Part shown: one piece after another, positions 13,422-25,030 of the stretch
Numbering within the stretch: the first letter of the stretch is position 1
How the letters are laid out: every line of letters starts with the position of its first letter
From: Polyodon spathula
Taxonomy: Eukaryota > Chordata > Actinopteri > Acipenseriformes > Polyodontidae
Direction: 5' to 3'
Length of the DNA: 64,000 nt
Assembly (NCBI RefSeq): GCF_017654505.1
Contig: NC_054537.1
Coordinates: forward strand, 61,034,145-61,098,144
Made by a program: the position numbers and the translations under genes
Notes under the pieces: generated by a model
Told to the model about the DNA's origin: nothing
The model's database searches: none
Seen by the model: only the letters and a program-made list of their open reading frames with translations

Positions 13422-13969
13422 TAATTAGGGAATCTGATCCCGGACACTGTTTTCAGGACAGATTTTTACTGATTGAATAATACTGTTAAGTTACGTGTTT
13501 ATTTAAGTATATCACACTGAACATTGATTGAATTTAACTACTAACTAAACTAACACTAAGCATTTAAACTTGGAGAGTAGCAAATAAACAGCAATGTTAC
13601 CTAGGCTACATGTGTAGGTCTACTTTAAAAAATGATGATAAACAGGTAGACATTATGAAACAATATTTTTAATTAAACAATTAAGAAAAAGAGCAAAGAA
13701 AGCTCAATGCATCAATTGTCTCGTCTTTCAAATGACTACAGAACTTGGTGCACAAAATACCTGGAGCCAAAAATGCCCTTTCGGACGCAACGCTGGTAGG
13801 TGGAATTGATAGCAGAAAGTCATATGCTAACTGCAAGCACAGCCCCTGTCTCCCACCACCTTCAAAAAGGGAACATTTCTGTTTTGATGCAGTTCAAATT
13901 GAACCCTATTGGTATTGTTGTTGTACTTGTAGCTGCACAGCACATGCTTACCTGCTCCTTCATGGTTAA
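13422..13969. other. No gene recognised
   Basis: Spacer between LINE copy 1 and the TIR element. Overlapping short frames at 13745-13994 carry no recognisable domain. Confidence 0.4.
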
Positions 13970-14616
13970 GCCGGGGACACACTGCGATAAGTAGTGACAC
14001 GATTTTTCAGTCACATCGGGCAGTGTGTTATGCTTTGCAATTCGATTTTACAGGATCGGCCGATCGATTTCAATCAGCTCGCAGAGTTAAACATGTTTAA
14101 TATTTTGCGATGCAATTCCCTCGCACTGGGGCAGTGTCATACCCACTCGCAAGTCTCAAAAGTCAGCAACCAATGAGTTCACTGCATTCAGTCTTATGAC
14201 TGGAGACGGACACGCATGTATTCTCGATATTAATACACACACACACGGTACTCTACTGGTTTGTACTATGATGTTAACTATTAGACGAAATGTTCACAGA
14301 ATATAGTACTTAAACTGCTGCTATAACAATGATTTATTTATTTTAGTGTTTCAATTAAATTATACCAAATGTTTTTATTTACAATGAAGAGAAAACATAC
14401 TACATGTTTTCATTATAAGCATTTGTTTGACACATTATGTTCCATACATTGTAAATAAAAAATGTGATTAGTTATAATTAATTAAAACACTTAATATTAA
14501 ATTAATATTTGGTTGTAGCAGCATGCAAGTATTGTGTAAATATTTCATAGTTAAAAAGTACAATGCTTATGAGGCCATCAGGCATTGTTTTCAAAAGTTG
14601 TCCAACTGGACATATA

Positions 14617-15850
14617 CAGCACCAAGAAAGTTTGTGAACCCCAATGATAATTATGGAAATTCCATAGTTTTAACATGGAATTTCTTAAATATCCAATAGG
14701 GTTTATATTAACCTATTCCATGTCTTTCAAAACAAAATGATGTATGAATTAGACAATTAGTAAGATTCGTGGTATGTGAAAAAGTGAACCCCTAGTTTTA
14801 TCAGCTCAATGAAGTGGATAATTAGAATCAGGTATTTAAATAATTAGGTAGCTCTTCAGGGATGAGTTTGGAAGGAAACGCATCATGGCACAATTAAAAG
14901 AAATCTCTGAGGACCTTAGAAAAACAGTTATTGATGCTCATCAGTCTAGAAACAGTTACTAAACTATTTCTAAGGATTTGGGGCTCCACCAAATCCACTA
15001 TCAGACAGATAGATTGGTCTTGAACTTTCTCCATTTGTAGACAGTCATTCTACCCAGGAGCGGTCGTCCTACCAAAATCTCTCCAAGAACAAACCCGGAA
15101 ACTCATCAAGGAAGTCGCAAAAAAACTCAGAGTAACATCCAAGGATCTGCAGGCCACTCCTGCCCTGCCTCTCTCTTGGCTAATGTGAATGTTCATGACT
15201 CAACTATCAGAAAGACTGAACAAGAATGCTGTTCATGGAAGGATAGCCAGGAGGAAACCACTGCTCTCTAAAAAGAACATTGCTGCCCTTTCTGAAGTTC
15301 ACCAAAGAGCACATAGATGATCCACAAGACTTCTGGAACAATGTTCTCTGGACAGACAAGATGAGAAACATGTTTGGCGAATACCAAACACTGCATTCAT
15401 ACAGAACCTCATCCCAACCGTCAAACATGGTGGTAGGAGTGTGATGATTTGGGGCTGCTTTGCTGCCTCAGGACCTGGATGGCTTGCCATCATTGACACA
15501 ACCATGAATTCTGCATTGAATCAGAAGATTCTAGAGGAGAATGTCAGGCCATCCATCCATTAGCTGAAGCTGAACCAAAAGTGGGTCATGCAGAAAGACA
15601 ATGATCATAAACATACAAGGAGATCTACAAAAGAATTAATGCAGAAGAAGAAATTCCCCATTTTTAGAATGGCCTGGTCCAGATATTGAATGTTGAATCA
15701 TTTATGGATAAATAAATGTTGAAAATATCTTTGTGTGATTTGTTTTAATCAGGTTATCTTGATCTATTAGGACTTGGATTAAGATCTAATAACATTTTAG
15801 GTTTGAAATATGTGGAAATCCTAAGGGGTTCACATACTTTCTCGGCAATG
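14617..15850 (+). mobile_element. Tc1/mariner element, family 1 copy 1
   Basis: The ends are inverted: CAGCACCAAGAAAGTTTGTG at the left pairs with CACATACTTTCTCGGCAATG at the right. Both are bordered by TA (14615-14616 and 15851-15852), the Tc1 target duplication. At 1234 bp it is close to the usual length of a whole fish Tc1. The same family recurs at 36407-40344. It lies inside the 16-bp-TIR element and is therefore younger than it. Confidence 0.9.
14885..15690 (+). pseudogene. Tc1 transposase pseudogene
   Basis: The reading jumps between frames but follows a Tc1 transposase. ISKDLGLHQ and SGRPTKIS belong to the paired-like DNA-binding region. HDSTIRK comes next, then the DDE catalytic part with VKHGGRSVMIWGCFAASGPG, DTTMNSALNQKILEENVRPS and KWVMQKDNDHKHT. 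The second catalytic Asp is in DNDHKHT. The first Asp region (ended as LDRQDE) is damaged and the Glu region near 15670 is missing. Many stops and shifts make it inactive. Confidence 0.85.
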
Positions 15851-16432
15851 TACAAACCAGTGGAATACTGTGTGTGTGTGTGTGTATGTATGCATGCATG
15901 TTGTATTTGTATACTGTATATTAAGAGATATGCATGTCTCCAGTCATGTGGTTTTCACGACCACGTCGCCATCTAGCCAAAATTGTATATAGTTCTGTCT
16001 TTGCCTTTATCTTTTTGCCTATTGTCATTGATTTGACCCATTGCCGCTGTACTTTTCTGCATCCATGGCAGGCCAAACATCAGAAAAAAATACAAATTGT
16101 GTCCTTCCTATGATTTCAATCAGGCAGTGTTTGGTGCCCGCTCTCGGGTGTTTTTTGTGATGCGACCTCCGCCAGAGAGATGTGATGATTGCATCGGGCA
16201 GTGTGTCCCCGGCATTAGAGTCTCACTCTCAGCCTGCTACTGCTGGTCAAAATGAACACAACAAAGCAGAACAGAACTTGTAGGATTTGTTTTTTATTTA
16301 ATAGTGCACATAATCAAAAAAATTACTGATTAACAGGGGTGGATCTAGCCATGTAGCTTGACTGATTCACTGAATTTTTCAAGATGCTCAAACGGTTCCC
16401 TGTGATCTCGCCTCAATAAATGTATAACATAC

Positions 16433-17118
16433 TGTAACAGAGCGAGATCTGTCCTGGCTATCTGACGTATGCATGATCCTGTAGGGAAGGGGTCGGGAGC
16501 CCTGTAAGATCCGTCTGTCGATCATGGTGATGACACAGATGTTGGGTGAGGGTGTGTTCTCTCAGTGAGTGGTCTGGAGGTGGGCCATGGGGGGTGCCTG
16601 ACCTATAAAAAGTGCTTTGTTATTCCTCAGCCCCACCCATCTGTGAAGAACTGTGACAGCCCTGGTCATGGAGGACTGGAGAAACAAAAAAAGGACAGGC
16701 AAACAAGGCTAAGGAAGACGGCCGAACTGAAGGAAAGAAACAACGAATGATTACGTACCAGAATTGGGAAGTGTGTAGCTAGCGGGGAAAGCCTGGGCAA
16801 ACCCATAGTCGTATGGGAATAGCAAAGCAGAGGCTGAAGACCTGAGCCATGGGGGTAGCGACGGTGGGAAGAGCAGCACCTTTTATTTGCAGTTTTGTTG
16901 TTGTGATTTATTTTCCTGTTTTCTTTCACCCTTTTGTTTCGTAGTGTTATTTTTAGCACCTGCATGTGCACCACGAGTGAACGGCCAACCTTTTACCATT
17001 GCTGGTATTGGGTTCTTCTCTGAAAACAATGCCACCTTGTGGCGGAAATAAATCAGTGCGCCAAGCGGTGTATCAACAAAAATTTGTCTTGTGTCCAGTG
17101 AATACCCACAACCTCCCA
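16433..17118 (+). mobile_element. Solo LTR, family E
   Basis: The block begins TGTAACAGAGCGAG and ends CAACCTCCCA (TG...CA form). It carries a TATAAAA box and later AATAAA. The flanks are CATAC before and CACAC after, a five-base target duplication with one mismatch. No gag or pol sequence adjoins it, so it is a solo LTR, probably Gypsy-like from the start sequence. Two overlapping minus-strand frames inside it have no domain. Confidence 0.65.
16604..16610 (+). promoter_or_regulatory. TATA box of family E LTR
   Basis: TATAAAA lies about 170 bp into the LTR and 440 bp upstream of AATAAA (17047-17052), the order expected of U3-R-U5. Confidence 0.5.
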
Positions 17119-17737
17119 CACACTTTAAGGAAATATTCTTTTCAGTGCAGTTTGGAACAAATTTGCTACTCAATTTAAGTAATACTAAGATTACAACTAT
17201 AATAAGCAATACTTTGAGTTATTCAAGCATTTAAAGGACTTGAGTATAACCTGTCAAATTAGGTTTCTCTGCATTTTCTACCAAAATGCGCAGTAGGCTC
17301 CATCAAATTCTGCAAAGACTGTTTTTTCTTTTGTTTTATTTCTGTGATATACTATTTGCTGTTTTCAACCATGTGCAACATTTTACAGCTATTTTTCCTC
17401 ATCTAACATCTTGTACCATGATGGCTAACCGGAACACTGCTGCAGCTGGGTGATCCTCGTTTCATACCCTGATGTCCTTTTTTTATTTTTGGGAGGGCAA
17501 CATTCTTTCCCTTATCTACAGTCTACATTTTATTTTAAAATAAAATCTGGTACAGAATCATATATAAGCATTTAATTTCTATCATTATAAACATTTGTCA
17601 ATCTTCATGTTTAAATAGTTGTAATAGTTGATGAATTGTGCATGTCCAGTAAATTACTAATATCCCTTCTGTTCAAATCTAGGAAAAATAAATATAGCGT
17701 TAAACAAAAACAAATGTCAATATGATATCTAGTTTTC
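17119..17737. other. No gene recognised
   Basis: AT-rich spacer between the LTR and an L2-like LINE fragment. Nothing identifiable. Confidence 0.4.
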
Positions 17738-18900
17738 TGTGTTATTGCAGTGGTAAAGCCCTTGCTCAAAAAAAAAAAAACTTGACCCTAAAACCCTTAG
17801 CAACTATAGGCCAATATCCAATCTGCCATTTCTATCAAAAGGTTCTAAAGAGAGCTGCTGCTAATCAATTACGCAACTTTCTAACTTATACACTATTTCA
17901 GAAATTCCAGTCTGGATTTTGTGCTGCACATAGCACCAAGACAGCCCTTGTTAAGGAATTAAATGATCTTTTGATACGCTCTAACTCTGGCTTTCCTTCA
18001 ACTATAATTCTCCTAGATCTTAGTGCTACTATTCCATTCTACATCTTGAAAGTTTAGTGGATTTGTCATGAGGTGTCCTAGCTTGGTTTAGGTCTTGTCT
18101 TTCTGATAAGATCCAGTTTGTCTCTAGTGGGGAGATGAAGTCTGATTTGTCAGAAGTTACCAGTGGTGTTCCGCAAGGCTCTATGGTAGGTCCTTTGTTG
18201 TTTTCACTATATATGATGCCATTAGGTGATATCATCCACAGGAATGGAATGAATTTCCATTGTTATGCAGATGACCCTCAGCTAGTCTTTGGATCCAGGC
18301 AGTCCTTCTACTGGGGTGCTATCAGCTGCTTGCCTTGCATGACAGTGTTGGGTGTTACAGAGCTTCTTAATGTTGAATTGTGACAAAACGAAGCTCATAA
18401 GCTAGACCTTGGCAGTCTCTCACTAAACTAAAACTAGAAATGAGAAATCTGGGGGTCATCTTTGATCCTAATCTATCATTTGAGAATCACATTAGGAAAA
18501 GTACTAAAGTATCATTTTATCTGAGAAATATAGTTAAGCTGAGACCCATTATTGCGGTACCTGATGCTGAGAGGCTACTGCATGGCTCTGTTTCATCAAG
18601 AATTGACTATTGCAATGAACTTTTCTCTGGTGTCCCAAAGCGGGTGGTTTCTCGCTTAATTTATTCAGTATACAGCCGCTAGAATTCTGATTAAAACCAG
18701 GAAAAGTGAACACATTACCCTTGTTTTGTCCTATTTGTACTCTCTCTCTGGAGTATAGAATTGATTAAGATTATTTTGCTAATTTATAAAACCCTGAATG
18801 GATTAGCACCAAATTATTAGCAGGAGTTACTGACCCCATACATTCCGAATCACATTCTGAGATCACAGGATGCAGGGCTACTGTGTTATGTTTAGGGTCA
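17738..18900 (+). pseudogene. L2-like LINE reverse transcriptase fragment
   Basis: The translated pieces follow an L2/Maui-type RT in order. AVVKPLLK runs into an A-run, then LTLKPLATIGQYPI (from a NYRPIS block), KVLKRAAANQL, QKFQSGFCAAHSTKTALVKELND, a break, then [22 protein letters not shown] and [12 protein letters not shown] with the catalytic YADD. After another break come LGVIFDPNLSFENHIRKSTK, DYCNELFSGVPK and LIYKTLNGLAPNY. At least four frameshifts or stops are present. The 5' endonuclease and the 3' tail are absent. It copied its own RNA when alive and is now inert. Confidence 0.85.
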
Positions 18901-19239
18901 AAAAGTGAAGGGGCCATGGTGTTATAAGAGCATGCATAAATAATAAAAGAACAAGGACTAAACTTGTATGCTTTTTACAACCTCCAACCTTACTACTGTG
19001 CACATCAACTGGCTGCATCTACATCTACCGTTCCTGCTACACAGGTTCGTGTGCATATCAGCTCTGCACTGTTTTCACTTTTTTGCTCACCTTGCTCCGG
19101 TGTTCGAGACTGAACCACAGCCCAGCAGCTTCTGACCTGCTGGACGCAGAGCAGGTGACGTCATCAGGCTCCTGCTGGGAGGCTATTTCCACCAGCACTC
19201 AGGATTTCTCAACTGCTAGGCCTCCGTGAGAAAGAGAGT

Positions 19240-22200
19240 CTTTCATCCCTATGTCCCTAACCCACCCCCCCTCCCCTTCTCTATGCACTGTTTCCCTTCC
19301 TACAATGTCCCTTCCCTCCATTATTCTACTCCTCATTCCATTTCTGTTTGCCCCTGTTACCTTGACCTATTCTGATCAGAACTACTCCCTGGTCACTGAT
19401 CCTTATTCCACCATTCCTCCCAGCCCCCTCTTTATCTATCACATTCCCATCCTTCCATTCTCTCTCCGCTACAAAGTAACCAACCCCCATCGCTCCCTTT
19501 CCTCAAACCTGATTTACATCTCCCCTCCCAGTAAAAACTCCCTTCCCTCGTCATCACCTGACTATCCTTCTCCCACTCCCCAATCAAAATAGGCCTCTGG
19601 AGTGTACGTTCGATCTGCAGTAAGCAGACAGCCACCTTAGACGCATTCCTCTCCCTCCACCTTTATGTCCTTGCACTCATCTAAACATGGATCACACCAC
19701 TTAACACGGTCAACCTCATTGCCCTTACCTCCTCTGTCACCCTCATTGCCCTTACCTCCTCTGTCACCACCTTCTACCACCCTTGCCCAGTTGATAAAGG
19801 CGGCGGTATTGGATTACTTACGCCACCCTCCTGGACCCCTGCTCCCCCCCACACAATAACTACCACCTTCCCCTCTTGAGTACCAACTTGCCTCCTTTAC
19901 CTTCCCCCACCGCACTACCTTCCTTGTCACTTACTGTCCTCCCGGCCCCCCCCTCCTCATTTTTCAACCATCGCGACTGCCTCCTCTCCTCCCTTCTCCC
20001 TCTCTCCCACCCATTCATTCTCTTGGTGACTTAAACCTCCACCTACATTGTTCCCCCATTGCTTCTGCTCTCCTTCCCCTCACCAACTCATTTAACCACC
20101 TGCTTCACGCCTCCCTCACTACCCACACATCTGGTAATACCCTTGACCTTATCTTCCTCTCCGGTATCATCATCCATTATAACTTCCCCTTGACCTCCCT
20201 CTGACCATTTCTTCCTCTCACTCGCCCTCTCCCCCACTGTACTCCCTATCCTCTGCCGTAATCTTTGTATCCTAGATGCCACTTCCTTGATTTTCATTTC
20301 TTCTGCACTTCCCCCAATCTCTTTTCTCCTCCTTTCATCCCAACTTAGCCTAGCTACTGCGCTATCCTCCTCTCTCAACTCCCTTGCATCCACATGCTCT
20401 TACTCTCCCTCACTTAGGCCCCCCCAACCATGGCTTACCCCTGCTCTTAAAACAGACCACCATATCTTGCGCTGTGCTGAGCGACTCTATACATCCTCCC
20501 CCTCACTTTCCAACCTCCAAGCCTTCCACTCCTTTCTCTCTCTAAATTCCTCTCTGCTCTGGAATTAGCCAAACACGACTTTTAACCCTCATTACATCTC
20601 TGGCCCCACAACCCAGCTAGCTCTTCTCAACCCCTAACAAGCACTCTGCTGGCCCCCATCCCAATCTCTGTCCCTCACAACCCTGACCTCTCTATTTCGC
20701 CACCAAAATCAGCACTATTCATATCCACCTCTAGACTCTCCCCCAGACTAGCCCCCTCCCCCAGCTTTCCACTCCACCTCCACTTGCTCTTAACTTCGTC
20801 TTTACTGACTTCCCCCCCTACTTCCATATTTGAACTTTCCTCTATCATCTCTAAGGCTCACCCCACATCTTACCCCCTGGACCCTGTCCCTGCCTCCCTC
20901 ATAGCTCCACTCCTCCCTCTTATTCTCCCTTGCTTAGTATCCCTCTTCAACTCCTCTCTCTCAACTGGCATCTGTCCTGCCATCTTCAAAACAGCTGCCA
21001 TCACCCCCCTCCTAAAAACACTAAAATTGTACTGCTAATTACCGCCCTATCTCCCTTCTCCCATATTTCTCTAAGTTCCTTGAACGCCTAGTTCACTCAC
21101 GCCTATCTCACTACATATCTGTCAATTCCCTTTATCCCCGATTTCAATCTGTCTTTCGTCTTGCCCGTTCCACCAAAACTGCCCTACTTATTTTCCAGAC
21201 CCATCTGGCCAACTCATCCCATGCTAGACTTTCTTTTATCCTCATTCTTTTCTCTTTCCTCTGCTTTTGACACTGTTGACCACCACATCCTCCTCTCAAC
21301 TCTCTCTAGCCTGGATATCTTTGGCATACCCCTTGCCTGGCCACAGGGCTCAGTCCTCGGACCTTTACTATTCTCCCTGTACACCTCGCACCAAGAAGCT
21401 ATCATTTCCTCATTTAACTTCCCTCACCATTTCTTTGCTGATGACACCCAGATTTTCTTTTCATTCCCCTCTTTTACCCCTGACCTGGCCACCTATATAT
21501 CAGCCTGTCTGGTTGCTATCCAATCCTGGATGGCATGCCGCTACCTCCTATCAAAAACTGAAATCCTTTTCTTCCCCTCCACCTCATCTCCACCACCATT
21601 TCATTCCCGTCCCATCCCTTATTCCAACCCTCTCTGCTGGTAACCTCAGGGGTCATATTTGATTCCACCCTCTCCTTTTCTGACCATATCTTGACCATAA
21701 TACAAACCTGCCATTTTCACCTATTCGACATCCACAAAATACACCCCTCCATTTCAGTCTCCGCTACCAAACTCTTGGTCTACTCTCGTTTTCACCTGGC
21801 TTGACTATTGTAACTCCCTCCTCCTTGGACTCCCCTCCTACGCCTTTACACCACTTCAACAAATTCAAAGTGCTGCTGCCCGTATTATATTTAACCTCCC
21901 CCACTCCTTCCACACTTCCCCTCTCTTCCTCTAGCTACACTGGCTCTGTGTTCAAATTCCCTGCACTAATATATAAATCTCTCCATGGCCTTGCACCACT
22001 TTATCTGGCTGCACTTATTTCCCATTATATTCTTCCTCGTCCCTTACGCTCCCAATCACTACTGTCCCTCTGTCCCACCCTCGCTCTGTGCACAATCTCA
22101 TTTTTGTTCCTTCTGTCTTCTTGCTCCCCTTCATTAGAGTAAACTCCCACTCAACATAAGTCACCCACTTTACGCAGTTTCTGCTCCTCCCTTAAAACTC

Positions 22201-22250
22201 ATCTTTTTTCCATAGCCCATCCTACCCTTACAGCTGGCCCCCATTATTTT
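19240..22250 (+). pseudogene. L2-like LINE ORF2, extensively broken
   Basis: A C-rich, long decayed LINE. The endonuclease part includes GLWSVRSICSKQTATLDAFL, FLVTYCPPGPPPP, LGDLNLHLHC (GDLN motif, about 20022-20045) and NTLDLIFLSG. The RT part includes [37 protein letters not shown] sequence, [23 protein letters not shown] and [10 protein letters not shown] (FADD at 21434-21445). GVIFDSTLSFSDHI, IYKSLHGLAPLYL and a C-terminal LKTHLF-like piece near 22195 follow. A short block (CCTCATTGCCCTTACCTCCT) is duplicated at about 19711-19760. Stops occur every 50-100 codons. The exact 5' and 3' ends are uncertain. Confidence 0.85.
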
Positions 22251-24876
22251 GTTATCCCAAGGAACAATACTACTCAAACAATCAACAAAAATCTGCTCAC
22301 TGTTTTAAATGTAAATAACATTATGTATGTGCCAAATGAGCTACTGATGTAAAACTTAGACTGTTGTGTCTTCATTGTGCATCAGTATATTTCTTTATCG
22401 AAAAAAAATGGTATTGACCCAACCCTACTTCAAACTATGCAACCACTGTATGAACATTCTACTAGTGGCTCGTATTACATCTGTCAATGTTTCATTTAGA
22501 ATTACTACAGTTTTGTTTTAAATTAAATTAGTGTATGTTTGTTCTTTCTAGATGTGTACATTTTTCATACACACATAGTGAATGGCAGTGTACTTAAGTT
22601 ATTAAATTGATTGTTTATTCACACAATGTTTACTGCCACATAAAATAATACGTTGTGTTCACAGGGTAATCATGTTGGTTAAATTAATGGAATTATTCCA
22701 ACTGATCCTTGTTTGGTAGTAAATCAAGACAGCATATGCAAGATCTGTGTTTCCCTTTGAATCTAAAAACAACAGGACCTCGAAGGCTATTAGCTGTACT
22801 GGCTATGTGAGCAGACTGAAGACAAGGCTCTTGTTTTCAAAAGATCTCTTTTTCCAGTGAATCACGGCTGTTTAGGATGTACGCAGAGTTCATAAAAGTG
22901 GGTAATTGAAAGCTCTCTGCGTCAGGTCGGTGTAAATGCATTTCATTTTCTATAGCGGCTCTGTCAAAGGGTTCATGGTTCAATGAGAAGAATGGTGATG
23001 ACCATGTGCTGGCTGTTATGCCTAATGGAAATTAGGCTGCTCTTACACAATAGCGCAGCAATAGTGCAATTCTTTTAATCCTAAATTGATTTTCCCCCCA
23101 TGCTTCTCTTAAGAGCATCACTTTGCAAGGGATATTTTTTCTCTGCTCCCACTGGCGTTACTTATATTAACCCTTTCTTCACATTGCAGTTCATCTTTGT
23201 TAAACTTGCTTCCACCGAACCTGATTTGCTGCACCAGATTAATAATCCCAGTGCAATCAAAACAGGACCAAAAAGAGTCAGTAACCCCGTTTTTGACAAA
23301 GCACATTACTAGTATAGTAGTGTTTTGTTTGTGTAACCACCTGTCAGGTAATCAAGCTGGCATTCTCATTTCTCAAACAGCTGTCCGTCTCCCCTCCCTA
23401 GACCCCAAGAAAAAAAAGGTTCTGAATGTGATATTTGTGGCTTTGAGGCACATTCTTCTCAGGGTCAGAAATTGGGTCTAGAGTGGTTTACTTAACTACA
23501 GTCTTATGAACCACCTATGTATATTTTATAATAACAGTAAGTCAGGACAATGTGCCCTTAAGAGGTCACATGAATTATTTTTTTTTTTTTCTTTTCTTAG
23601 TCATTATAAAATGTGATAAAGGGGTTGTTCATGAAACCAGACTCATATAAATGGGTCTTTACCTTTTTTTTTTTTCTTGAATCAATAAAACTAATTTTCA
23701 ACCTGTAAAGCTGTGAACATATTTATACAGATGCAAATTAACAAACAAGTCAGGATGTGTATATGATAGTCCACTGATTATACTTGTAGGATGTACTATC
23801 ACGGCTTGTTGAATGAGAACATAAATCATCAGCCCGCCCCCAGAGGGTTACAAATCCTCTGAGGCATGGTGCCCCTGGAAAGCAGGTCATTAAGAAACAA
23901 GGCAGCTGAGGAATGGATTTGTCAAAAGCAGGGATTTACAAATTAACTCGCAGAGATAAAACCAATCATTTCTGGGACTGAGATACATTTCTGTCTGACA
24001 GATTTGCCAGTAAGAACGGGAAGAAGGTGTAGCGACACTGTCATCTGTCACCGAGTGTAATTGAGGTTTTATCTTAAATTGTCAATCAATGACAAAAAGC
24101 ATGAACAAAAGATTCACAACGCAATGAATCCCAGAGTTAAGGCGATGGATCCTGTTTTAGTGATCTGAATGGTGGTAGAACTAAACACTTGGTTCCTGAT
24201 GTTATACCTTTGAAGACCTATATTACAAATGCAGTCATGTAACTTTTGCAGCCCCTTTCTGCTTGTGCCAATTGAAGTGTGGTATAACTGGTTCATGGTG
24301 ATGAATTTTGTCATTGAATGAATATCTTATCAAACACTTTTAAACGCCACCAAGTAATGAGAAAGCTGGATAAATGTATCATTACCAGTTCTTGGTTCTT
24401 AGTGCCTCTTTAGTGGCATGTGCCACATTTCTTTTATGACAGCCCCAATCCTTAATGTTGTACGAGCTCTGTTTAAGTTCCTCAAATTAACAATGGTTAC
24501 AGACATATCTAGTTTGAGTGTGATCTGAATGTTTGTTGATCAGTTCCAAGAGTGATGCATTGAACTGCTGTACAGCAACATTCTTTCAAATTGTTCATTG
24601 ATTCACCCAGGTAGATACTTCTATTACTCATGATATACAGTACAGCTCATCCACTTGAACGTGATTTTCTGCTGAACAAGAGCTAACAACATCAGGAGAC
24701 TTGCACGCATAATTAATCTAGATTAGTCTTGGTGCATCTAGCTCCTTTCAGAATGACTCCTCCCAAAGAGTTTAACAAAAAACTGATTGATGACAGACAC
24801 AATAAAAGCCCTTTTTACTTTCATTTTGACCTTAGGGAGCTGCCATCTGTAAATGCAAGTTGTGGCCAGGGACATA
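22251..24876. other. No gene recognised
   Basis: Mostly unique-looking AT-rich sequence, possibly intron or intergenic. T runs lie at 23577-23590 and 23667-23676. Small open frames (such as 23100-23312) overlap on both strands and have no domain. Confidence 0.5.
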
Positions 24877-24960
24877 TGAACATAAGAAAATGTATAAACG
24901 AGAGGAGGCTATTCATCCATCAATGCCTACCAAGTTACTAGTTCCTCAAATGTCCTGGTT
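24877..24960 (-). mobile_element. LINE 3' tail, extremely 5'-truncated
   Basis: GAACATAAGAAAATGTATAA followed by ACGAGAGGAGGCTATTC matches, with some changes, the reverse complement of the CR1-like LINE 3' end seen at 57158. Only the last tens of bases were copied. A related but distinct subfamily is likely, because the next bases (CATCAATGCCTACC) differ from copies 1-3. Confidence 0.6.
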
Positions 24961-24977
24961 TGAACATCTCTGAACAG

Positions 24978-25030
24978 ATTATTATTTGTTTGGCAGACGC
25001 CTTTATCCAAGACGAATTATATAGATTACA
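24978..25030 (-). mobile_element. L2/SINE-type 3' tail fragment
   Basis: ATTATTATTTGTTTGGCAGA followed by CGCCTTTATCCAAGACGA is the reverse complement of the GGATAAAGGCGTCTGC tail shared by fish L2-related LINEs and their SINEs. The body is missing. Confidence 0.5.

Larger units (their letters stand above)
13970..16213. mobile_element. DNA transposon with 16-bp TIRs, split by a Tc1
   Basis: GCCGGGGACACACTGC at 13970-13985 is repeated as its exact reverse complement at 16198-16213. Next to each end, CATCGGGCAGTGTGT-like words recur inside. Removing the nested Tc1 (14617-15850) leaves about 1.0 kb with no transposase, so this is a non-autonomous element. The flanks read GGTTAA on the left and ATTAGAG on the right. 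These suggest a TA-rich short target duplication but do not match cleanly, so the superfamily (PIF/Harbinger-like or Kolobok-like) is undecided. Confidence 0.7.
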
